From Zingiber officinale (lineage: Eukaryota; Streptophyta; Magnoliopsida; Zingiberales; Zingiberaceae), in assembly GCF_018446385.1 (NCBI RefSeq), contig NC_055991.1, forward strand, positions 115,983,794 through 116,047,793: a stretch of 64,000 bases of DNA. The letters are read 5' to 3'. The notes below the pieces were generated by a model, which worked only from the letters and a program-made list of their open reading frames with translations, ran no database searches and had not been told where the DNA came from. Of the stretch, positions 11,060-21,578 are shown piece after piece (the stretch's first letter is position 1; each line of letters starts with the position of its first letter). Position numbers and translations under genes: made by a program.

Positions 11060-11877
11060 ACTCCTGACTACCCATGAAGTGAGGGGAGAATATAATATGT
11101 TCGTTGAAATGACCAAACACCTGCAGTGAGAGGTATTATTCTGAGTAAAAATATGTATCTCAAGACTCCTAAAAAAATATCTGAAATGAAGAAAAAATCA
11201 TATATCAGTGTTATTGGTAGTTTAATATACACTATGTTGTGTCACATTCTGATATAAGCTATATTGTTTGATTAGTTAGTCATTTCCAGTCAAACCCAAG
11301 ATCAAGATATTGAAAAGCAATGAAAAAGATATTCAGATATCTCAAAAGGATAACAGATTATTGTCTATATTTATAAGGATTAAATATAAGCCTGAAGGGC
11401 TACACAGATACAGATTGGGCAAGAGACCTTGATTACAAAAATTTTACATCTGGTTATATCTTCTTGCTTAATGATGGTGCTATCTAATGGAATAACAAGA
11501 AACATGCTTGTGTAGCGCTGTCAACAATGGAAACTAAATATGTGGCTTGTACAGCGGCTGTGGAAGAAGTTGTCTGGTTGAGAAAGTTCTTGAAGCATCA
11601 GAATATTGCTGAGGATAGTGGAAGTCTTGTTATAGTATACTGTGATAGTTAAGTTGCTATAGTTTTTTCTAAGGATCTTAAATATCATAGCAGAGACAAG
11701 CACATAGAAATTAAGTATACTTTTATAAGAGGCATTGTTAATAAAGAAAAGATAATTTTTGAGTATATTCTTACACGTGCTATGCTTGCAGATTCTTTTA
11801 CTAAGTCATTGACTAAAGAATTATTTTAAGGATATGTGAACTCTTTAGGACTTCGTAAAATGTAACACTTTGTAAAT
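11060..11877 (+). pseudogene. Ty1-copia reverse transcriptase tail and RNase H remnant
   Basis: The plus strand shows GSLIYTM-like residues near 11210, then TDWARDLDYKNFTSGYIF-like sequence, a LSTMETKYVACTAA block (RNase H E box), YCDS and a KHIEIKYTFIR segment, ending in SLGLRKM and a stop. This is the C-terminal end of a copia polyprotein, the RNase H that removes RNA from the RNA/DNA hybrid. Several frameshifts and stops are present (for example after YCDS and at KELF). It belongs with the integrase piece at 8540 and the LTR at 12895. The bases 11880-12890 are an AT-rich 3' region without further coding signal. Confidence 0.85.
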
Positions 11878-12894
11878 ACATGAAAATGTCATGATCTATT
11901 CAGTATACATGTTATATTTGGATAAAAGTCTCGGTAAACATGTTGGCAGATTGAGATTGGTCTACTCACATGTACAATCATTTCTATTTGTTAAGTATAA
12001 ATAGAGATAAGATCGTTAGTTATGAGACAGCTTATGTAACTGTGAATAAAGACATACCCTTAAGTTAAAATCGCCTTGGTAATTATGTTAAGATGAGATC
12101 ATTTATATATTAACAATGATAGAAGTAAATGAACCCACTATTTATTGAATATGCTTAAGGTTATATTGGAATTTATACATTAGGTATGTATAGATCAAAA
12201 TTTGTATGATATTAAATTTTAAGAAAAGCATGCACCCTTTTTGGTAAAGAGAAAAATATCGTAATATGTGATTCATACTACATATGTTATAATGACAATA
12301 AGGATAGTAGAAGAATGGATCTCTGCTTCTCTATTATATGAGACCCTTGAGATTATAAGTTAATTTCAATTTTACCCTAAGTGACTATTTAGCTATCTAT
12401 TTGAAGTTATAATTAGTGTCTGCAACTTTAACATTTTACCTATTGGCTATAAATGATTCAGTCTATAGAGCATAACTAGGAAAGTGACTAATTAGAATGA
12501 ATAGATTTTAGCTAAAAAAAAATATTAATGTTGATTTACATCTTTGACATTTATTCACTAGTTGACTAGTGATATTTTTTATTAAGTACTTAAAATGTGA
12601 TTGTGAATTTGTATTGATTTGAAATGTTGAACATGCTCTAGACATAATAATCATTATGAGAGATTAGAGATGTTCATATTGATGTAAATAATGTAATCTA
12701 TAGTAAAGACAAGTTATTGATGTCTCTGATTCAGTTGATAGAGTAGCTAAGTTAAGTGTAACAACTTTCTTAGTAGTAATTGCTCAGCGTATTTGTTGTC
12801 GCATGAATAATTTTCTCTAAAATATGAATTAAATATTTTTACATGGTCTTTGTGACTAAATAACTATTATAGATTAACTTGAATGAGTGAGAGA

Positions 12895-13167
12895 TGTTAG
12901 AATTAAGAAGGTGAAAGGATACTTTTCCCCCCTTTATCTTCTAGCCCTTTCACCTTCCTCCATTAATGAAGGTACAGGAAGAGTCATCTTCCTCTTATAA
13001 AAGGGCGTCCAAGATAGTTGGTGAAAGGGGTGTGATCAAGAGAGAATATCTAGAGCAAATGGGGGTTTAGTTTAGGGTTTTGGTTTGTTGAATTTTGAAA
13101 AGTTTTTAATTCATTCATGATTATTGATGATGTTTTCTTCTAAGTTTCTTCTCCGAACACCATAAGT
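12895..13167 (+). mobile_element. Start of a copia 3' LTR, interrupted
   Basis: TGTTAGAATTAAGAAGG follows a purine-rich GAGTGAGAGA, the usual polypurine-tract/LTR junction, about 1 kb after the copia RNase H. A TATA-like CTTATAAAAGGG lies near 12993. The sequence is cut at 13167 by a minus-strand solo LTR; its far end beyond 14245 is not identifiable. Confidence 0.6.
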
Positions 13168-14245
13168 TGTTGGATCGTGTAAATCGATAGAGGGGTGAAT
13201 ATCGATCGGAAAGTCGTAGAGTAAGCAGTGGAAAAATCGAGAACGAAAAAATGCAATGCTAATATGAACCATTTTACTTGGTTCGGAGCCTTGGTCGACT
13301 CCTACTACAAGGCCCGCACTCATTGAGTGCTTTCGTTGGGCAATCCACTAGCAATTCAAATAATTGTTTTACAATTGAAAGTACAGTTGCTTTTTAAAAA
13401 AAATACCGACAACCAAAAAGAAATAAGAATGAGGCGCGTTGTCGGAGGAACTTTCGCAGCATCGTAGGAGCGTAGCACGACAGAGCAAACGTTGGAAGAT
13501 CTTGATGTTTATTGTACTTTGCTCTAGGCCTCACCCTCCTTATATAGGAGGTTCGGGGCGCCCTGATCCCTTCCGGGTGCCTGGAGTAGCCTGTCCACAC
13601 ATGAAGCTCCACGTGGCGACGCGGCTGGGGATAATTTTTTGCATCCCGAGCGCTCGGATCCCTTCCGGGTGCCCGGACCTTTATTTTTTCAGCAACTTGC
13701 AAAAAATATTAGTCTGAGGTAAAATGCAAAACTACCCTGTAAAACAAAGTGTTAACACAGTTAAGTTATAAGAGTAACAAAAAGTAGTAGTTAGATTTCA
13801 TCTCCTTGAGACCAGAATCTAGTCACGATCTCAACTTAGATTTCTGAAATGGATCTAAGTTGGATCGACGCCTAATGTTCCCTTCCCGGGAGCACGTCCT
13901 CACAGTCACTTCCCTCCAGTGACTTACCTCAACTTACTTGCTAGACATCCGGTCAGCCCTTCGACCCGTCTAGATTTCGTGCTAGCTATCCGGTCAGTTC
14001 TTTGACATAGCTGGACTTCGTGCCAAACGTCTGGTCAGCCTGTCGACCCGTTTGGACTTCGTGCCAGCTATCTGGTCGGTCCGTCGACCTAGCTGGACTT
14101 CGTGTCAGACGTCAGGTCAGCTCGTCAACCCGTCTGGGCTTCTCCTGTACACTTCGTAGAAGTGTTAGATCAATATGAAACTAACTTAACCTACTTTGTC
14201 ATTCATCAAAACTGAGTTAGACCGTTAGTGCTAATCGCACCAACA
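13168..14245 (-). mobile_element. Solo LTR of copia family C
   Basis: On the minus strand it begins TGTTGGTGCGATTAGCACTA at 14245 and ends at 13168 with ...GATCCAACA, following the same order of blocks as the LTR at 57594-58662 (1078 versus 1069 bp). Shared blocks include the TGATGAATGACAAA start, an array of hairpin units, the GGGAACATTAGGCGTCGATCC segment and the terminal TATCGAT block. Flanking pentamers are TAAGT (13163-13167) and TAAAT (14246-14250), a target duplication with one mismatch. No internal domain is present. The open frames at 13394-13717 fall inside this LTR and are not genes. Confidence 0.82.
13941..14137 (-). repeat. Hairpin-unit array in the minus-strand family C LTR, 5 units
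   Basis: Each unit of about 41 bp has a 6-7-bp arm, a GGTC...GACC-like core and the inverse arm: CTAGAC/GTCTAG, TAGCTA/TAGCTGG, CCAAACG/CGTTTGG, CCAGCTA/TAGCTGG and CAGACG/CGTCTG. Confidence 0.8.
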
Positions 14246-14449
14246 TAAATGACTTACTCATTTTGTACCATCATGAGATCGTTGGGTCAATGGACGGACG
14301 CACCATAGGGATTGTAAAGAATCATCCAATTCCCTGCAGAATAAGAACCCTCGCTTCTCCTGCAAATCCTCAGATAAAAAAAAACAACATCAAAATCCAA
14401 ACTTTACCCTCAAAGATTCAAACTTCATTATCAAAATAGAGGCTTCGAT

Positions 14450-14590
14450 TCAGACCTCACAAATGTCGCAGATAGAGTAAGAGGGAGTCGAGAGTGAGAA
14501 GAGGCGGTGCTTGCCGGCGACATTATGGGTCGAGTGGACCCATAGATCAAAGGTGTTGTAGAGGGCAGCCTCATAGGCATGAGATCAGAT
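14450..14590 (-). pseudogene. Possible protein-coding fragment, unrecognised
   Basis: On the minus strand one frame runs open for about 45 codons to a TGA and includes GKHRLFSLSTPSYSICDIC, whose His and paired Cys spacing faintly recalls a DC1/C1 zinc finger. A second frame is also open over the same bases, so coding status is doubtful. The neighbouring stretch 14250-14450 shows nothing else that I recognise. Confidence 0.2.
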
Positions 14591-14603
14591 CTTTTGCTGC
14601 ACA

Positions 14604-14950
14604 TTTTTATAGATCAGGGGATAGACCATATGAAATTATGGTTAGATTATGACAGCGATCCGACCGTAATTGATTACGATCCTTCTCTAGGTTCATCATC
14701 CTCTCCAGATTATAGTTTGGGCCGGTGCGGGTAGTCGGAGATCGCTCGAAGGCCGCTAGTGGTAGGCAAGTGACCAGGCTGTTGGTCGCCGAGCAGGAGT
14801 GGCCTTCGGACGACCTCTGGTCATCCGTCCCAACCCAAACTATAATCTAGGGATGGTGAACCCAAAAAAAATTATAATCAATTGTAATCGAATTGTCGTC
14901 ACAATTTGATCATAATTTCATATAGTCCATCCTCTAATCCATAAAAGTAT
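14604..14950. mobile_element. Foldback MITE, about 347 bp with long inverted arms
   Basis: The left arm (about 14604-14728) and right arm (about 14826-14950) are inverted copies. Matching blocks include ATATGAAATTATG with CATAATTTCATAT and AGATTATAGTTTGGG with CCCAAACTATAATCT. Identity is roughly three quarters over about 120 bp. The central 100 bp is GC-rich (a CGGAGATCGCTCGAAGG-type core). No clear target duplication was found, so the superfamily is unknown. No coding capacity. Confidence 0.7.
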
Positions 14951-15639
14951 GAACTAAGAGATCTCTTGCACAGGCACGTAGTAGAGCACGGACGACTCCT
15001 CCTTAACCGACACATTGCAGAGCATCTTTATCGATCAAAGCCCCACCGACCAGGAGACACCGACGGAAGCCAAATGAAAAGAATAAAAGGATTTTAATGC
15101 AATTTGACATAAATTTATTGAGAAAAAATAAAAAAGACATCTCCTGTTTTTCGAAAAAAAAAAGATAATATAATAATTTTTTAAAAAACAAAGCAGAGTA
15201 GCTAAGGGCATCCATATTGCTCTCGTTAATAGGGTATGATAGCATCTCTTGGTGTTAAAATACCATCGTAAAGGACACATTTAAGATTTTGAATGCGTTT
15301 AAGATGGTATGAGTTGGGTCAGTCATGGCTGGCCCCATGAGTATATATTTTATTAAAAAAATTAATTATTTAAAAAAAATATAAATTAAAAAGTAAGATT
15401 TTTATTAAAAATGATGATAATTTAAATATTTTAAAATATATTTATTTAATATAATATAATTTTGAAATGATTGAGTGGACTGTGGAACCCATAAACAATG
15501 AATGTTAATATTAATATGGATAAAAGAGAATGTTGTTACAATGAATATGTGACCCATATATATATATATATATATAATTCAAAGTCTTATTAGTAATGTT
15601 TTCTAATTATTTTTTATATAAAAAATATGTAACATCTTA

Positions 15640-15678
15640 GGATTGACAACATCACGAGCAGAGAAATTTCTATAAATA
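15640..15678 (+). promoter_or_regulatory. Decayed USE-like and TATA-like elements of the U2 pseudogene
   Basis: GACAACATCAC (15645-15655) resembles a degraded plant snRNA upstream sequence element (RTCCCACATCG), and TATAAATA (15671-15678) lies about 33 bp before the first U2-like base. Confidence 0.4.
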
Positions 15679-15703
15679 TCTTGTACCAATGACGTTAGAA
15701 AAT

Positions 15704-15855
15704 ATATCTTTTTCAACCTTTTGGTTAAGATCAAATGTTTAGTATATGCTCTTATCATTTTAATATCTTATATAAAAAATTAAATTAAATTTTTCATAAA
15801 GAGAGTTAGTTACAGTAGTTTGTTGTTGGATTCTTGAGTGTTGCACTACTATATA
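15704..15855 (+). pseudogene. U2 snRNA pseudogene
   Basis: U2 is the spliceosomal RNA that pairs with the intron branch site. Here the sequence opens ATATCTTTTTCAACC and continues TTTTGGTTAAGATCAA, TATGCTCTTATCA and TTTTAATATCT, the ordered blocks of the U2 5' half that include the branch-site-pairing region, then ATTAAATTAAATTTTTC over the Sm-site region, and near the 3' end GTGTTGCACTACT. Changes are mostly C to T and G to A, as expected from decay of a methylated copy. The GC-rich stem-loop IIb block is replaced by AT-rich sequence. Retention of promoter-like motifs suggests a duplicated gene rather than a processed RNA copy. Confidence 0.75.
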
Positions 15856-17137
15856 TACCTAACATACTCTCATTAAGTCCAATTTAATTTATAGATTGGG
15901 GTACTAAATTAAGTATATTTATGTATTATATTACACATATATAACGTGTGCGCGGTGATTATTAACTAGTTTATCAATGCTATAATAATATGTGATAATT
16001 TTGATTATTTTAATTTTTTTAATATAATTGGTGAAGAATCTTTTAATATAAAAATGTTATATATAAAAATTTTGACAGTTAAATTATTTTATTTTTACAT
16101 GGTGGGATATTTTTACATGATTCTGCCCTTTTGATTTTTGTCTAATTTATTTCAGAAAAAATCTAATTCCATGTAATATTAAGAGTAAAAAATTAAAAGG
16201 ATCAACCTCAATTTTATTATCATCTACGTTAAAAAAAAAATTAAGAGAACACTTAAAATTTATTTTTTTTATCTTAGAACGCCCTTTGCATTATATTTGT
16301 TTTCCATTTTTATTGAATATATTTTTTCTATAATATTTATAATAGAAGGTTTAGGAGTTCCCTTTGTCCTTTGATCACGGGAAAGAGCCTTGTCCCTATT
16401 CATAATTTCTATCTCCTTACAAAAGCAAACTTTTCTCTCGAGGTGATTATCATAGCTTATAATGTTGTTGGTCTTTCCCTAAGTTTAAAGGAGTAATTAG
16501 AGGAGCCGTGTATGCGTATAGTCGAGTTGGTACTCGAATAGAGATTGTCATCATATAAGCATGATTCAATTTTTGATAAATATAGATACTATTTTAGGTT
16601 ATTCCATACCTCCAATCTAAGAAAATCGGTCAATTAAGATTGAACAAGCTCTCATAATTTATTATTTTTAGAATATGTGAACGGTTAAGATGATAATTTT
16701 ACCCTTTGCGAGGGCTTATTAAATACCCTTCCGATGACAAAAAAAAAAAAAATCATCATTTTCAATTCATTAATACAACATAAAATAAATTAATTGTTGA
16801 ATTTATAGCATTAAGAAAATAGGTCTAAATACTAGTCATAGATTAGTATATAAAACCTATGAAAGAAAGAAAATAAACATCCTACTTTTCCACCTCAATT
16901 TCTTTAATTAATATATATTCTAAAAGTAAAAATAAAAAGATTTCAAGGCATTTTTAAATAGCACATAAACTTTGGAGGTGAACTGAAACTTCACCTAAAT
17001 AAAATGGAAGGCTATGAAGAAACCATGCCCAAGATTCAATTTCACACACACATTGACAGTTATACATTTCCTAAAAAAAAGGAAAATTTAAATTAAATTA
17101 CTAAAATTACCAATAAAGTTGAGGTTATTAACTTTCC
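15856..17137. other. AT-rich spacer upstream of the kinesin gene
   Basis: No reading frame, RNA gene or clear repeat is seen. Short homopolymer runs and TA repeats dominate. Confidence 0.6.
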
Positions 17138-17354
17138 AGAGGAGGAGGAGGAGGAAGGGGAGAAGAAGAAGAGGAAGGAAATGAACCATTTCTTCCTCTT
17201 CTTCCGATGCCCCAACGCCCTTCAGTGAATCCAATCGTGCAGGTTTTGATCCGAAGCAAAATCCTTTTTTTTAAAGATCGTAACATGCAAAAAGTGTTTT
17301 TTTTTTAAATCGCATTTGCCATTTTACTTGATTGGTTGATGGAAGGGTTGTGAG
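17138..17354 (+). promoter_or_regulatory. Probable 5' leader of the kinesin gene with GA tract and short uORF
   Basis: A purine tract of about 45 bases (17138-17182, mostly GGAGGA and GAAGAA) is followed by an upstream ATG at 17181 that opens a 15-codon frame ending TGA at 17228, 126 bases before the main start. Both could affect expression, but the transcript start is unknown. Confidence 0.35.
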
Positions 17355-20300
17355 ATGGGGAGCGAGGAAATGGCGCAGGAGAGATTCCTGGTTTCCGTCA
17401 GGCTCAGACCCCTCAACGGCAAGGAGATTGAGAGGAATGACTCCGCCGATTGGGATTCCGTCAATGGTACCTCGGTGGTCTTCAAGCCCTACCTCCCCGA
17501 GAGATCGCTGTACCCCCCATCTTACACATTCGGTCAGTCAGTCTTCGCCATTGATCTCAAAAGAAAGTTCTTCTTTCGTTCCAATATTTGATTTTTAGAA
17601 AAAAAAAATTCTTTACCTTTTTCTTTGTGAACAAACAAATTATTAGATAGAGTGTTTGGAGGCGAATGTGACACAATGCAAGTTTATGATGAAGGCGCCA
17701 AGGAAGTAGCTCTTTCTGTTCTCGATGGAATCAATGGTTAGAACAAGTGTGCATTTTTTTTTTCTTCTTTCCATTTTAAAAACACAATTGTATAATATTT
17801 TTATCTGCAGCAAGTATATTTGCATATGGACAAACAAGCAGTGGAAAAACTTACACGATGAGTGGAATAATTGCATATGCTGTAGAAGACATCTATGATT
17901 ACATAAGAAGGGTGCAAAATCTTTAGAATTTTGTTTAATGTTTTCAGATATTACTTGTTCATTTATCTGTTTGTTTGTTTCTTTGTTGTCATAGCATGGT
18001 GAACGAGAATATGTGTTAAAATTCTCGGCAATGGAGATATACAATGAAGCAGTAAGAGATCTCCTGATCGCAGACAATATTCCTCTTAGACTTCTTGATG
18101 ATCCAGAGGTAGACAATGATTTGTCTAACTATTTCTTCTTCTTCTTCTTCTTATTGCTATTTATTATATAGAACTAAATGACAAACATATATTGTTGTTG
18201 TTAGAGAGGAACTGTTGTAGAGAAACTTACAGAGGAAACTCTGAGGGATCAGTGGCATCTCAGTGACCTCCTTGCAATCTGCGCAGGTAAATAATTACAG
18301 AGGAATGCCTAACATTTGTTGTCTTCTCAATCAAAAAATAAGAAACTAATATAAAACTATTGTGTTTTTTTTTAAAGCTCAAAGACAAGTTGGAGAGACA
18401 ACTCTCAACGAGATGAGCTCTCGATCCCATCAGATTCTGAGATTGGTTTGCCCCTTTGATCATATAATTAATTAAAGTTTCACTACTTAGTAGAAAATGA
18501 TTATAATTTTTCTGTGATTACAGACAATTCAAAGTACTGCCCGTGAATTTAAGAGTAAACAGAGTTCCAGTACCTTAGTAGCTTCTGTGGTATTATGTCC
18601 ACTCTTATTTATCTTTTCTAATGAAGATTGAGCAAACATGAGGCTTATGTTTTTTGTTGTGGACAGAATTTTGTAGATTTAGCAGGAAGTGAAAGGGCAT
18701 CTCAAGTGTCATCTGCGAGCAATCGGTTAAAAGAAGGCTGCCACATCAATCGAAGCTTGCTTACGCTAGGAACTGTCATTCGCAAACTAAGGTTACTGAA
18801 TTAACTTTAAGCAATTTGTGCTTTAATTCTTCTTTGTTCTTGCATTGATTTTAATCTCTTTCTTTTTGGGAATTGAACAGTAAAGAAAGAACTGGTCACA
18901 TTCCATTTAGAGATTCCAAGTTGACGCGCATACTGCAACCTTTCTTAGGAGGCAATGCAAGAACCGCAATAATCTGCACAATGAGCCCCGCGAGAAGCCA
19001 CATTGAGCAATCCAGGAACACCCTTTTGTTCGCAAGCTGTGCCAAGCAAGTAGTCACCAATGCACAAGTCAATGTGGTGATGTCCGATAAGGCATTGATG
19101 AAGCACCTGCAAAGGGAGCTTGCTAGGTTGGAGAATGAGCTGAAGCATGCAGGATTTAATACCTGCGGTGATCGATCTGATGTCCTTAAAGATAGAGATG
19201 CTCAGATCAAGAAGGTTGTTTGTGTTATCTTCTTTTTCATATTCTTGATGCATGTTGAATTCTCTCCTAAAGCATCCTTTTGTTGGCTTTCTTGTTCATT
19301 TAGATGGAACGAGAAATCAAGGAACTGATGCAGCAAAGAGACCTTGCTCAATCTCGACTCAATGATCTACTTCAAGCTGTAGTGGAGGAACATTCAAGAC
19401 AATGGGTAATTTTTCCTACACATGAAAATATGTTCTATGAGTTTGCTTGTGCTTCTCTTATCCTCGATTCTTTTCCTTTCCTTAGGAAGAATCCACTCAG
19501 TCATCATATTCGCACGTGCGTAGTAACAGCGATGATGCGCTCTCAATTTCTAGTCTCTCTAGCATTGACTACCAAAATCCCTGTTGTGATTATTCAAGCT
19601 TCAATTCACCAGTACAAGTCAATAAGTTCAGTTACCATGAGGTTTGGGATGATCAACCCTCACCTAATACAACAATTAACAATCCTGCCTTGAATGAACT
19701 AAGGCTGCACCGCCGGAGCAAGGAGGGTATCATTGAAGAAGATTGTGAAGAGCACTGCAAGGAAGTTCGATGCGTTGAGATACATGCCTTGAGCGATGGA
19801 AGAGTTGATAAGTTTGATCAGCTGAATGCTGAAAGTGAGGTGACTGATAAGGACACACTTGAGACTTTTGCACCAAATTTTGCAGCTGATGAATTTTCCA
19901 AATTGGTTCCCACGAAAAGAGTAATGGAGTCCCGAAGATTGGCACTCACTAAAAGTAATAGTTGCTTGGCAAGTTTGACGAACAATTCTATGTTCGCTTT
20001 GTCTCAAGATGTTGAGCAAGACAATGAGACCACACCAAAATTTTTGCAAAGGGGGATTTCAGGAATGCCAAAGGGAGTTCAATGCCCACCCAATGCATTT
20101 TCAGAAGTGAAGGATGTATCTGAAGACAATGATGACAAACAACTCTGTGTCGATCGGGTATGCATTCATAATAATCTCGTCTGAAAATTGAGTACTTAAA
20201 TTGTAAATATTTTCTACAGCTTATTTATTGTATGATACAGCAAAATCGACAGAATCAGTTGGAAACAATTGGAAATGAGGAGGAAGAGAATGATGGTGTT

Positions 20301-20961
20301 GATGAAAGACTATGCCCCAAGAGATCCCCTTTGGAGTGGCAATTGGAATTCCAGAGAAAGCAAGAGGAGATCATCGAGCTTTGGCACACATGCCATGTAT
20401 CCTTGTTGCACCGGAGTCGCTTCTTCCTTCTTTTCAAAGGCGACTCGACTGATGCTTTTTACATAGAAGTAGAATGCAGAAGGTTGACCCTTCTCAAAAA
20501 CATTTTCTACCATGGAAATGTTGGTGGCATAGTGGGCGAAGATGGTCACCGATTGAACCTTACTTCAAGGTATTGTCTAGGACTAGTTTCTTTTGCTAAT
20601 ATTTTCATACGCTCGGATATATATATCCATCCTACTTTTAATGGTTTTCATCAGCATGAGATGTCTTCAACGGGAGAGGCATAGACTATTGAAACTGATA
20701 GGGAAGACATTCGACCCTCATGAAAGGGAGAGCCTTTATAGTAAGTGGGGAATAAGCTTGAACTCCAAGCAGAGGAGAATGCAGCTAGCGCAGCTTGTGT
20801 GGACAACAAAGGATATCACACACGTAAGGGAGAGCGCATTGCTTGTCACTAAGCTTATCGGCTTCGAAGAGCAAGGAGAAGAGGCCATGAAAGAGATGTT
20901 TGGGCTCAATTTCACAGTACAACAGACTCACAAGAGATCCTTCAGTTGGATGCTATGGTAG
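17355..20961 (+). CDS. KIN7: NACK-type kinesin-7 motor protein, 13 exons, 855 aa
   Basis: Exons: 17355-17532, 17647-17736, 17811-17911, 17995-18108, 18205-18286, 18378-18445, 18524-18589, 18667-18791, 18881-19214, 19304-19405, 19486-20157, 20241-20569 and 20655-20961. All introns are GT-AG and the frame stays open. The motor domain (about residues 8-320) has the P-loop GQTSSGKT at 96-103, switch I NEMSSRSH at 199-206 and switch II DLAGSE at 237-242. A short coiled neck ([13 protein letters not shown]) follows, then a poorly conserved linker of about 250 residues. The C-terminal DUF3490/NACK_C domain (from about residue 672, [20 protein letters not shown]) ends at SWMLW. Plus-end kinesins of this group act in phragmoplast and cell-plate expansion, and NACK1 and NACK2 activate a MAPK cascade there. 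At 855 aa it is shorter than the 900-1000 aa usual for NACK1. Which subclade it joins I cannot say. The TBC gene lies tail to tail 617 bp downstream. Confidence 0.95.
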
Positions 20962-21578
20962 TCTTCAGTTATGTATCTTTCTCTCTCTGCATATCGATCG
21001 ACTACGACCAGTAAATTTTGTTGTACTTTTCCCTGTTAATATTGCTCTAACGATTGATGTAATGCGCAAACAATGAGAGTTTATAGTATACCACAAGAGG
21101 AGCAAGTTTTCTCTTGTGTTTGTATTGCCTCATGCTACTTCTATTAAAAGAGTGGGTCTTGTGCTTTTATCATTCATTGATATGCCATTGAATATAGCCC
21201 AATTTCTCAACATCACACACAACAATAATTTTACCGTTGCTTCTAATAGATTTGAAATTTGACAACAACTTCTACGACTCTTAGTGTTTCTGCTACTTAA
21301 AACTAGTACTATTATCATGACTAACTTGATAGTATTTAATGTACTCGCGACTAGTGGTGGACGCGAATACAAATTTGTCAAATTTCATGAACAAACATTG
21401 CCATCACACTCAAGACAATACTTTTGCCACTGTAGTACATTTCCACAAGTAAATTCATAGTTAAATTAGTTCGTTTATGTGAAATCAAACGCTTTGTTTG
21501 ATTGTGTCATTGTTGCAACAGAGGAATAACAAGAACAGGAGCAGCAAATCAATGGCAGTGAAAGCAAGAACCAAGAGA
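20962..21578. other. Convergent intergenic region (3' ends of the kinesin and TBC genes)
   Basis: It holds the 3' untranslated regions of both neighbouring genes and no other reading frame or repeat that I can identify. Confidence 0.6.
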
